Below, piece after piece: positions 11,377-19,473 of a stretch of DNA of 64,000 nucleotides. The stretch is taken from assembly GCA_956465555.1 (NCBI GenBank), contig OY101118.1, positions 496,001-560,000 of the forward strand, given 5' to 3'. The notes beneath the pieces were generated by a model. That model searched no databases, had not been told where the DNA came from, and saw only the letters and a program-made list of their open reading frames with translations. Position numbers and translations under genes: made by a program. The first letter of the stretch is position 1. Each line of letters begins with the position of its first letter. This DNA comes from Nitzschia sp. pyKryTriq1. Taxonomy: Eukaryota; Bacillariophyta; Bacillariophyceae; Bacillariales; Bacillariaceae.

Positions 11377-12567
11377 TTAGTCGTTGTTGTTTTTCAGCCT
11401 TCGTCCCTTGTTTTGCGTCACGATCCACCAGTCTCGGAACTGCTCAAAGGAAATTGTGGCGCCGGCATCTCCATCGATCTGTGAGAACGCCTTGTAAGTG
11501 TAGGCATCATCGAATTCTAGACCCAGAGCCCACAGCAGCTCTGCGAATTCGTTCAAGTCGATGTTGTTGTCCCCATCGCTATCCAGAGCATCAAATCTGG
11601 ACCACAAGTAGGCTTCGTCTGTCAAACTGGTCTTCATCTTGTCCAAGTTGTACGAGGCGTGGGCCCCAGAGGCAATGGCAAAGAGCCCAAAGACGGCCAG
11701 AGCAAGACCAGTGTAAACCGCAAATGGATGGTCAATCGTCATGTTCATGGTAGCCACGAAGATGTAAAGGAGCCCCCGTCCCCACAACAGGCGGAACACG
11801 TTGAGGTATCTCGTGACCACAGCCCGGACTCTTGCTCGAAAGTTGGTCGGAGCTCGGTATCCAATCACCACGCGTCCTTCCAGAATGAGGATGAGGGCGG
11901 CTGTGATACACGTGTGGACTGCACAGATGATAGTGGACAGGTTCCACATGAAAGTGTTGGTAACGATGGGGTACAAGGTGGTGCCGATAACACCAACAGC
12001 AAGAATCACCGCTGGGAACCGGATAAAGGCGGGTCCCTCTTCGGCCGCGAACTTCCACCGCATGAGGTGTCCGTTGGCAAATCCGTTCATGGTCAAGTAC
12101 TGCCCGTTGCGCGTGATCGTAAAGGCCGAGTCCTTGGATTGGCTATCATCTTCGGCGCCATTTCTCTCCACGCCGTAGGCCGCGGTGTAGTCATTCGTTT
12201 GGAACGTTCCACCGTCGTCATATGTTTTGCTGCCGTCGTCTGTTTTGGAGTCAATTGTTGGGTCGTCGTCGTCGCCGCCGTCATCCTCTTCCAAGGCTGC
12301 ATTGAGGCCGTCAACGTTCAGGCTGGGAGAAAAGACGCTGCTGATAGCATTCGCTGCAGTAGATTTAGGCTTGGACGCAACGGTACTCGCAGCGGCACCC
12401 TTTTCCAGGTCGGCCCCCTCTTGAGCAGATTTCACTGATCGGGCCAGAGATGGAGCGACCGGGGCTGGTGTTTCAGCAGGGGCCACATAGCTTCCAACTG
12501 CTTTGTTCTTCTCCTGCAACGCGATGTTGCTGCCGGCGGGCGCCGGTTTCTTTCCGAACAATCCCAT
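11377..12567 (-). CDS. COPI-associated-like membrane protein with C-terminal EF-hands
   Basis: Single exon, 396 residues. Residues 1-165 are low-complexity and acidic (EEDDGGDDDDP). Four hydrophobic segments follow, near 183-203, 207-228, 259-276 and 283-301. The segment FRLLWGRGLLYIFVATMN and its spacing resemble the COPI-associated/TVP15-like four-helix Golgi family (recognition from memory). The C-terminus has two EF-hands: loop 329-340 (DSDGDNNIDLNE) is canonical, while loop 365-376 (DGDAGATISFEQ) is degenerate at positions 5 and 12. This suggests a Ca2+-responsive Golgi or vesicle membrane protein. The COPI call is moderate; the EF-hand and membrane calls are strong. The N-terminal MGLFGKK could be myristoylated. 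Confidence 0.75.
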   Translation of the reverse strand: MGLFGKKPAPAGSNIALQEKNKAVGSYVAPAETPAPVAPSLARSVKSAQEGADLEKGAAASTVASKPKSTAANAISSVFSPSLNVDGLNAALEEDDGGDDDDPTIDSKTDDGSKTYDDGGTFQTNDYTAAYGVERNGAEDDSQSKDSAFTITRNGQYLTMNGFANGHLMRWKFAAEEGPAFIRFPAVILAVGVIGTTLYPIVTNTFMWNLSTIICAVHTCITAALILILEGRVVIGYRAPTNFRARVRAVVTRYLNVFRLLWGRGLLYIFVATMNMTIDHPFAVYTGLALAVFGLFAIASGAHASYNLDKMKTSLTDEAYLWSRFDALDSDGDNNIDLNEFAELLWALGLEFDDAYTYKAFSQIDGDAGATISFEQFRDWWIVTQNKGRRLKNNND

Positions 12568-13454
12568 GATAGATGATCGACTTCGACTTTTTTAGAAAGA
12601 AAGAAGACTGACTCTGACTGGCCCACAATTTAACAACGGAAATAGAAGGCACAGCAAAGAAGCCTTGGGAGCAACAAAGATGTTGATGGGTGGGCTTGTA
12701 GACTGCGAGTATTCCCCTACAAGAAGTTTGTTGCGTTCCGTGTCTCGGGGTGTTGTACGTACAGCACTCCTAATAGAGATAGATGGAGAGCCGGCGATGG
12801 ATGATAGATCGAGGCGTTGACTGATCTCAACACTTCGTTCGCGTGGTAAAACTTGCACATGCACTTGTCTTGTACTCGTACAGGTAGTGTTTCCGTTCTG
12901 GCTCGCTTGTCCTGCCGCTGCGCCAAGCAAGGGATCGATCGCGCCAAGAGATCGGCGCCTAAATAATAGAGGTGCGATCGATGATACTACTTCTTGTACT
13001 CGTGCAAGCAAGTAAATGCCGACGACATCGCCGAATATCTTGGTCTCGCGTTTTATGTGGCTCGGCGCGCTCGCCAAATATAACCTTCAAGAAACTTCCC
13101 TGTCGGATGATCCAGTAAATAGCCGTTATTCAACATCCGACAGCATTGGATCAGTCAGTCGGACCCAGGGGTCCATGAACCCCTGGTCGGACCCGAATTC
13201 CGATCGAAAACGGACGGACTTAACGTACGCAGTACGCACGTCATGTAGACGTCAGTCCGACCATCCGTGATGACGCACGCACGGCGGGAAAACGAATTTT
13301 TTTGTCCATCTCTCTTCAGCAACCATCACACCCCTCTACAGTATCTGCACCCAACATCCCACATCCCCACTCCAAAAATGCTGTGTACTCAAATGCGAAT
13401 CATCATCATGAGCAGCAGCAGCATCCATCCTTACATCCTTTCTATCTTCTTACT
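12568..13454. other. Divergent intergenic spacer with a GC-rich stem-loop
   Basis: Divergent promoter region. It holds an 8-bp stem (CCAGGGGT 13165-13172, ACCCCTGG 13179-13186) with a 6-base loop, flanked by repeated GTCGGACCC/GTCCGAC words. The frame of the next gene is open from 13302, but the signal-peptide Met is at 13455. Confidence 0.5.
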
Positions 13455-14879
13455 ATGAATCGATCCAAGATACAAGTACAATACTCTGCCTCAGTGTTGC
13501 TGGCCCTTTCCCTTTGTCTGCTGCATATGCTGCTGGCGAACAATAGAAGTAGCAGCACGTCGGATGCCTTTCCAATCGTCGCTCTTCCCCATCCAACTCC
13601 ATCACGGAATTATAACAATATTGGTGGCGGTCCTGCAAGAAGCAGTTTCCCCTCTACACGTTTATACAATGTCGTGACACAAGTAGTCCAAGACAACGAT
13701 GAACAAAAACGAGAAAATAATAATAAAAGACGTTTCATGTACATGACACAAGAGCAAGATCAATTGTTGAAAGAAAAGGGAGAGTACGAACAAAGTCTCA
13801 TGAAGAAACCAGTCCCACTCAAGCCTAATAAAGTGCGAGGTGTCGCGGGTGGATTCGGTGGTGGGGGTGGGGAGGCAACCGCAAAAGGCAAAAATAGTAA
13901 TAAAAAGGCGAAAACAAACTCTACTTCGAAAGCGCAGAAGAAAAATAACAACAGTCCCGAAGAACGCATACTGGCAGTACAAGCACATGCCAAGGCACTG
14001 CTGACAGATGGTCTGGTGCGAATTGATAATGTGTTGTCGCCCGAATTGGCAGACTCTTTACGAGACTATCTTTGTGATTTGCGGGCTCGATCAACCGCTG
14101 ACATTGAACAAGGAAAAATTTCCGACAGTCAGGAACGGTTTGCCGATGTACTGCTCAATCAAAATCGATGTGATTTGAAAATTCCTCTGGGTCCAGCGCC
14201 GGTCAACAATGCTCTCCATCATGTATTGGCAAAAGAAGAATCTTCTATCGTTCGGGATGTTATGGAATATGTCTTTGAATCGTATGATGGAATGGGCAAA
14301 GAATCAGAACTATGGGAACTCAACTGCTTCATGAGTAACTCGGGAGCGCGACGGCAACTGGTACATGCCGACAATGTCTGTTTGGAACCCGTGGTCGGAT
14401 TGAAATGTGAGAATGAACCTATTGTATTGACTTGTTTTATCGCCTTGCAAGATATTGACGAAACCATGGGTCCCACAGTCTGGATGCCAGGAACGCACAC
14501 GATACAAGCGCACAATCAATTTTTCGAAACTGGAATCGATGAAGCTTCCACCCGGACGGACTCGTACAGTCCAAAAGATGATATTCTCCGAACGAGCAAG
14601 GCTGTATTGGGAACCATTCCCAAAGGTACCTGTGTCATTTTTGATCCCCGAGTACTGCATTGTGCTGGGGGCAACACCTGTCCTGATCCCGATAGGACGC
14701 GAGCTCTCTTTTATGTCAGCTTTAAGAATCCCAAAATTGACAATCCCGGATGTCCATCTACCTGCGGATATGGAGTGGCTACTGCTGGAATCACCATGGA
14801 AGATCTGACGGCAGACTTGAAGGCCGAGCAAGAGGGGCTTCCAACACGAAGACTGCAATTGATATCCAGCTTTCCGTAA
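13455..14879 (+). CDS. Phytanoyl-CoA dioxygenase (PhyH)-like 2OG/Fe(II) oxygenase, secretory or plastid targeted
   Basis: Single exon, 474 residues from the Met at 13455. That Met is chosen because it directly precedes the signal-peptide-like segment YSASVLLALSLCLLHMLL; the frame is open to 13302. SDAFPIV follows, an A-F motif compatible with diatom plastid import. Residues about 60-170 are Lys/Asn-rich and low in complexity. The catalytic double-stranded beta-helix has H304-x-D306 (RQLVHADNV), the distal H402 (RVLHCAGG) and the 2OG-contacting Arg in DPDRTRALFYVSF. The block PTVWMPGTH is typical of PhyH proteins. The substrate cannot be read from the sequence. It is unrelated in detail to the oxygenase at 2009-3382. 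Confidence 0.82.
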   Translation: MNRSKIQVQYSASVLLALSLCLLHMLLANNRSSSTSDAFPIVALPHPTPSRNYNNIGGGPARSSFPSTRLYNVVTQVVQDNDEQKRENNNKRRFMYMTQEQDQLLKEKGEYEQSLMKKPVPLKPNKVRGVAGGFGGGGGEATAKGKNSNKKAKTNSTSKAQKKNNNSPEERILAVQAHAKALLTDGLVRIDNVLSPELADSLRDYLCDLRARSTADIEQGKISDSQERFADVLLNQNRCDLKIPLGPAPVNNALHHVLAKEESSIVRDVMEYVFESYDGMGKESELWELNCFMSNSGARRQLVHADNVCLEPVVGLKCENEPIVLTCFIALQDIDETMGPTVWMPGTHTIQAHNQFFETGIDEASTRTDSYSPKDDILRTSKAVLGTIPKGTCVIFDPRVLHCAGGNTCPDPDRTRALFYVSFKNPKIDNPGCPSTCGYGVATAGITMEDLTADLKAEQEGLPTRRLQLISSFP

Positions 14880-15450
14880 CAAATAATTTCAATCAATGTA
14901 GATTTTGTGTGACGAAAAACTTATACGAATTGTGTTTCCTAGAGGTCCTAGAGTAGGAATGCAACATTTCTAGTAGCTAGCTAGAGTCGGTCTTGTACTT
15001 CGACCGTGATAGATCTCGAGGGTTCTGCCCAGGTTAAAATATCACTGTCTGTCCCACTCCATGGCACTTTGAACGATTCTATGTGATAACCTTGCTGTCG
15101 AGTCGGATGGAGAGACGGACTTTGAAGGATTTGTTACATCCTACAACCGGATATATTTTGTAAGGTCCGTCTTGTCACTTTGCAGGATATGATAGTGCAG
15201 AATTGCATTCCAACAACGTTCAAATCTCGTTCGGATAGTACCCGCATGCCAAAGGCTGAAGCGGACCGTTCGGTTCTAGGGCACCTCCATGAAGAAGTCT
15301 CGAGCAAAACCGAAAACTATGGTTCCTGAGTCAGCAAAGGAAATAGGACGACGGAAAAATCTATCCATCGGCCTTGTATTACTGAATGACCACCCGCTTG
15401 ATCGCAGAAGGATTTTAAGATAGATGTGGCCGAAAAAGAACAAATCATCA
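14880..15450. other. Convergent 3' spacer
   Basis: 570 bases between 3' ends. A 77-codon minus-strand frame (15276-15509) overlaps the end of the next gene out of frame and has no domain; I regard it as 3' UTR. No RNA gene recognised. Confidence 0.5.
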
Positions 15451-16035
15451 TCAAGCCTCATCACTTCCATCGGAACAATCTCGGACTCCATCTCGGACCC
15501 GAGACGCATATATCACTTGGCTCCGATCCCCTTTGCAAATAAACATTGGTTGATGCACATGCAAATGCGAGCAGGCCGATGTGGAAGGTTCATCAATTCC
15601 ATCAGGACAATCACAGTAATCGTCATTTTCAAAGCCTACTGTTCCGTCACTACAAAGAACTTTTGGCTGCGAATGCCTGCCCCGAATCGCCGTCGCATAA
15701 TTGTGTCTATTTTCTTCGACACGCTGCACTAAATGCGTCGCGGCCCGTTGAAGTTGATGGTGGTAGTCCACTTGTGTCCATGAAAACGGCAGCAAGAGGA
15801 GCGAGAGAGAGGATGATACCAAGGCGGCAGCGAGGCCGGAGAGACATGTTTTGGCAAATTTCTTGAATATCTCTCGGCGGCGGCGGCGTTTTCGACGAAC
15901 CTTGCTCACTTGACCACCGAACGATATTGTGGGTTGTGGGGGGCGACGTGTGCCGGGAGCCAGTATGGGGAGGACGGGTGCACCATCCGTGTGGACATTG
16001 CGTCGGAGGCGGAGCTTGGAATCATCGCCGAACAT
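15451..16035 (-). CDS. Short membrane-anchored protein with glucosidase II beta-subunit N-terminal (PRKCSH-like) Cys domain
   Basis: Single exon, 194 residues. The N-terminus is Arg-rich (residues 47-54), then a likely type II transmembrane segment spans 65-86. A lumenal region follows with the paired LDLa-like modules of glucosidase II beta: CSDGTVGFENDDYCDCPDG (128-146) and DGVRDCSDGSDEA (182-194). In the classic domain the second module reads DGVCDCCDGSDE; here the two expected Cys are Arg185 and Ser188. The protein stops at that point, so the coiled coil, acidic region, MRH lectin domain and ER-retention signal of a normal beta subunit (around 500 residues) are absent. The TGA stop is clear in the sequence. 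It may be a Golgi or ER protein-protein module; it cannot be a full glucosidase II beta subunit. Confidence 0.75.
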   Translation of the reverse strand: MFGDDSKLRLRRNVHTDGAPVLPILAPGTRRPPQPTISFGGQVSKVRRKRRRRREIFKKFAKTCLSGLAAALVSSSLSLLLLPFSWTQVDYHHQLQRAATHLVQRVEENRHNYATAIRGRHSQPKVLCSDGTVGFENDDYCDCPDGIDEPSTSACSHLHVHQPMFICKGDRSQVIYASRVRDGVRDCSDGSDEA

Positions 16036-16591
16036 TCTCCCGTTCTAGTGTAGAGTAGCTAGCTAGAGATACGTGCTACCTGTACAGCATCAAAGGCTTC
16101 GCGCGTGGAATGGTGATACAGATGAAGCAAGAGACACTGTTGTGATGCGAGATAGTCATGATGTGCAAGCAAGAAAGAGGATGTCATGGCGTCATGGTCA
16201 TCTGAGTTCCGACGACAACAAAAGCGTGAAACGCGCCGCACATTTTCAATTTGAATTTTTGGCTTGCGCGTGATGGGTTGGTCGTTGAACGCAGTCCATC
16301 GAGTCGATTATTCGATTCGCTGGACCCTTTGCGCGATCCTCGAATTTCAATACCACACAAGTACTGCGTACCGGTAACGGGTACTGGTACTGTATATGTA
16401 CACGTCGTCTTATTATATTCTTTCCGACTCCCAGACTTTCAGAACTCATCGACATCTCATCAGAACTTTTTTGATGAAAGGATCACCAGTCGCATCAGTT
16501 CAAGGTCATTTATTTGTCACTGCATGGTCTACTACATTTACTTGCTGAATAGAGAGAAGACTTTTGTCCGTGCCCAGTCGATGCAAAGAGC
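16036..16591. other. Divergent intergenic spacer
   Basis: Divergent promoter region with a short GTACCGGTAAC/GTACTGGTAC palindromic patch near 16365-16400. No gene seen. Confidence 0.45.
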
Positions 16592-17263
16592 ATGATGTCG
16601 CATTGCTTGCGTCACTTTGCTGTGGCGCTTCCCATGAAACTACTACACATACTTGTCCTGGCATTCTGCTCGGACTCTTACGCCGTCGATGCGCTGATCT
16701 CGCCGGGTGTCTGCGTTCCCATGAAACACAATAACAAACTGATGGGTGCGAGTAGTGCAAGTATTCGTAGTGTGTGCCTGATGAAATCTTCAAGCAACAA
16801 GAGCAACAACAACAATATTCATAATGACGATGGAGAAGAGATTTTTTCTTATGATCAGAGAAGTCGGTTTCTTTCACAATCATCATCCGCGAATATCACT
16901 GCCAACTACATGGATGATTTGACTCCACCCGAAATCAACTGGGCCAGAGACTCCATTTTGTTCAGTGAAAATCCAGCCACGAAACGAAACAATGCTGTGG
17001 TGGAGACTTGGAGACTTTGTCGACTGTATTTACCACCCGTGTTTACAGGGACCTGGTCCTGGAGAGATCCCGGCATTACGGATCGAAATCCTTTGGGGGC
17101 CATCTACAATATGATTGTAGTTCGGATTCCAACCATGGGCATAAGTGTGGTGTACATTAAGAATTTGCTGGAGGGACATCCTTTGATTATGGACTTTGGT
17201 CAAGGGGCCTTCGAAATGAGCCCGGTTGTTGTACTTTCGGTACTGGCGTTGATCTTGGCCTAG
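16592..17263 (+). CDS. Small secretory-pathway protein of unknown function
   Basis: Single exon, 223 residues. The N-terminus has a signal-peptide-like stretch (PMKLLHILVLAFCSDSYAVDA), then an Asn/Ser-rich linker. A compact block runs from about 105: NWARDSILFSENPATKR, then ETWRLCRLYLPPVFTGTWSWRDP and GAIYNMIVVRIPTMGISVVYIKNL. The protein ends in a hydrophobic tail (SPVVVLSVLALILA) that could anchor it in a membrane or form a short C-terminal helix. I recognise no named family. ATG 16592 or the adjacent 16595 is the likely start; a Met about 14 codons in would shorten the leader but keep the signal. Confidence 0.65.
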   Translation: MMSHCLRHFAVALPMKLLHILVLAFCSDSYAVDALISPGVCVPMKHNNKLMGASSASIRSVCLMKSSSNKSNNNNIHNDDGEEIFSYDQRSRFLSQSSSANITANYMDDLTPPEINWARDSILFSENPATKRNNAVVETWRLCRLYLPPVFTGTWSWRDPGITDRNPLGAIYNMIVVRIPTMGISVVYIKNLLEGHPLIMDFGQGAFEMSPVVVLSVLALILA

Positions 17264-17412
17264 CTCTTCAGTTGGGAAAGTAGCCAAAAATAACAAGTCT
17301 TCACTCTAACTTTTTAGAAATACATAGATATTATCATCTATAGACCTTGTAATCTAGCTAGAACTAGCGGATGTTCGAGCACTCGTAATGTTTCAAGTAC
17401 ACCATGGATCTT

Positions 17413-18972
17413 TCAGTAGAAGTTGTCAGGATCATCCAAATCATCCTGGTCTTCTTGGGGTCCTTGTTGTTCCTTTTCCAATTGCTTCTTTCGAAGGCGT
17501 GCTCGATTCTTGGATTTTGCTTTTTGCTTTTTCGTGGAAACCTTTTGTTGCTTCATTCCCAATTTGGACTGGCTGCCATTCAGATACTCGTCGAGCTTTT
17601 CCTTGAGGCGTTTGCGAGCAATCTTTCGATTCTGTTGCAGTGATCGAGTATCTTGACATTCCACTCGTAGCTGAGTGGGCTCGTGAACTAACAGCACTCG
17701 ATTGCTAGTTTTGTTGATTTTTTGTCCACCGGCTCCGGATCCTCTTACAAATGTCTCTGTCAATTCCTCTTCCAGGAGCTCCACCTCCACCTTTGTTGGA
17801 CGTTCCTCGCTATTTCGTTTTACCTTTCCTTCCGCTCGACTCATGGCCAACGAAATTTCTGACAGTAGCATAGAACGCAACTCGAGATTCGGTAAGACGG
17901 CCACCAGTTCGGACAGTTCATCCAAAGCGTAGTAGTCGCCGGTGGGGACCAAGATGGGGTCTCGACTACGCGACGGATCTTTTCGAACCTCACGGAATAA
18001 CTCCAAAGCCAGTCGAACATAGTTCTCGACTTCAGCCTTGGTAGATTGTGCGGGATCTTGTTGTGCCTCCAACAAGGTGGAAGATAGTTGCTGTAGCTGA
18101 CCATAGGACTCCAACCCAAGAATGCTCTTAATTCGTTCGGCGACCACTTGTTGTCGCTCACGGTTCCAGGCTTGAACTCTGTCCCGCTCTATCTTCCATT
18201 CATCATACGTTTCAATGACTTCGTATATACCTGGTGCGCTAAATACCAAATCCAGCCGAGCATTGCGATCCCAGACAATGCGTTCCTTGTACTTGACGCC
18301 GACAATCCGATGCTCTGGGAGGGCTTTGGTAAGCAAAGTCTCTCCACCTGCGATACTATGGTTGGGTGCATCCATGGGAGATTCCACTGTCTCATCTTCC
18401 AGTCGATCATAGTGTAGAATTGAAAAATCACTTGATTGAAGCATGTAGTCCCACTCAATTCTTCGCAAGACTTCGTTAACTGGAATCAACTTTTCTTTGG
18501 CTGCTGGGATACTATCATCGTCGTCCCAGTCGCTTTTATCGGCAAATAATCGTTCATAGGCAGGACTCGACACATCTTGTAATTTGGACATACGCGCTTC
18601 CACTCCACGGATACCTCTTCCCAGCAAGGCAGCAAGCTCGGCACTGGACCGTTCTTTGTTGCTCCACAATAACTGGTCTTGATCGAGACTCCATTCTCGA
18701 TAGAGATTGGCCATTGGCGGCAGTGTCTCCTCGGCCGCTACTTCATCAGCACCCCCCCCCTTACTCACAAACCCTCGATAATGAGATGACCATGTCACCC
18801 TTCTACTTCTTGCTGTTATAAATGACGTGGAGCGGATCGAGAAGCCACTGGTTAAAGCAGCCAACATCACGAAGAAAGATGATAACAGAACAATATTCGA
18901 GAACGAGGATCTCATTTCATTATTACGCATTCGAAATAAGGGCAATTCTTCATTCGCAAGACTCTGTAGCAT
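17413..18972 (-). CDS. Fusion of SANT-like, DUF504 and GGQ peptide-release/ribosome-rescue domains, probably plastid targeted
   Basis: Single exon, 519 residues. N-terminal signal-type helix (about 24-42) ends in TSGFSIRST, an F-type diatom plastid motif; Met20 (18915) gives the cleanest presequence and may be the real start. Residues 94-133 resemble a SANT/Myb-like helix bundle (WSLDQDQLLW...GVEARMSKLQD). Residues about 163-236 match DUF504: VLRRIEWDYML, a D/R pair HYDR, EHRIVGVKY and IVWDR. Residues about 395-500 are a class-I release-factor GGQ domain with RGSGAGGQKINKTSNRV (GGQ at 415-417) and a strongly basic tail (KQQKVSTKKQKAKSKNR), as in the ICT1/C12orf65-type rescue factors that lack a codon-recognition domain. 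A role in releasing peptides from stalled plastid ribosomes is an inference. The domain order is unusual. Confidence 0.82.
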   Translation of the reverse strand: MLQSLANEELPLFRMRNNEMRSSFSNIVLLSSFFVMLAALTSGFSIRSTSFITARSRRVTWSSHYRGFVSKGGGADEVAAEETLPPMANLYREWSLDQDQLLWSNKERSSAELAALLGRGIRGVEARMSKLQDVSSPAYERLFADKSDWDDDDSIPAAKEKLIPVNEVLRRIEWDYMLQSSDFSILHYDRLEDETVESPMDAPNHSIAGGETLLTKALPEHRIVGVKYKERIVWDRNARLDLVFSAPGIYEVIETYDEWKIERDRVQAWNRERQQVVAERIKSILGLESYGQLQQLSSTLLEAQQDPAQSTKAEVENYVRLALELFREVRKDPSRSRDPILVPTGDYYALDELSELVAVLPNLELRSMLLSEISLAMSRAEGKVKRNSEERPTKVEVELLEEELTETFVRGSGAGGQKINKTSNRVLLVHEPTQLRVECQDTRSLQQNRKIARKRLKEKLDEYLNGSQSKLGMKQQKVSTKKQKAKSKNRARLRKKQLEKEQQGPQEDQDDLDDPDNFY

Positions 18973-19473
18973 TCATGTGCAGATATAACTCAGCGTTACT
19001 TTCTTCATCACCAGGAGATCGAGGTGCACAATGAATGAATTAGTTCGATCCACATCAGATGCATCTCATCGTCATATGGTCAGGGATTGGATGGCAGCAG
19101 AATTCAGGATTCAGGTCATCGCAGTCATCTTCATCAGTGACATACCGGTACACGGTACAAGTACAGTATAGTTATAGTGGAGGGAGCCTGTGACGTGTCA
19201 CACTCGGAGTATCCTTCTTTCGGAGTGCGGCGGACAGACCATGCGTCCGTTGAGAACCAGGAGGTCCGCCTGCGTAGAACTACGTAAAACCTGGTACAAA
19301 CCGAGAAAGCAGCGCAGATGGTGAGCGGGGCGGTGGGTCGATGCAAATCAAAAAGACCGGCAGCCGCGGTGCCGCTGCTCCCTCTTTCCTGCGCTTTTCC
19401 GCCAGTAATTCCAATGGCATCCTCGCAAAGCGGCGAAATGCAAAGAAGTAAGAGCAGCCTCTATTAGGGACTT
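18973..19473. other. Divergent intergenic spacer
   Basis: Promoter region for the GGQ protein and the Gln/His-rich gene. Contains a small GTAC palindrome patch near 19143-19172. No gene seen. Confidence 0.45.

Noticed and set aside
12592-13077. 161-codon minus-strand frame
   Set aside because: Lies in a promoter spacer with no domain and no start support.
15276-15509. 77-codon minus-strand frame as a second exon of the PRKCSH-like gene
   Set aside because: Overlaps the first gene out of frame and has no Cys or MRH pattern; no splice pair joins them convincingly.
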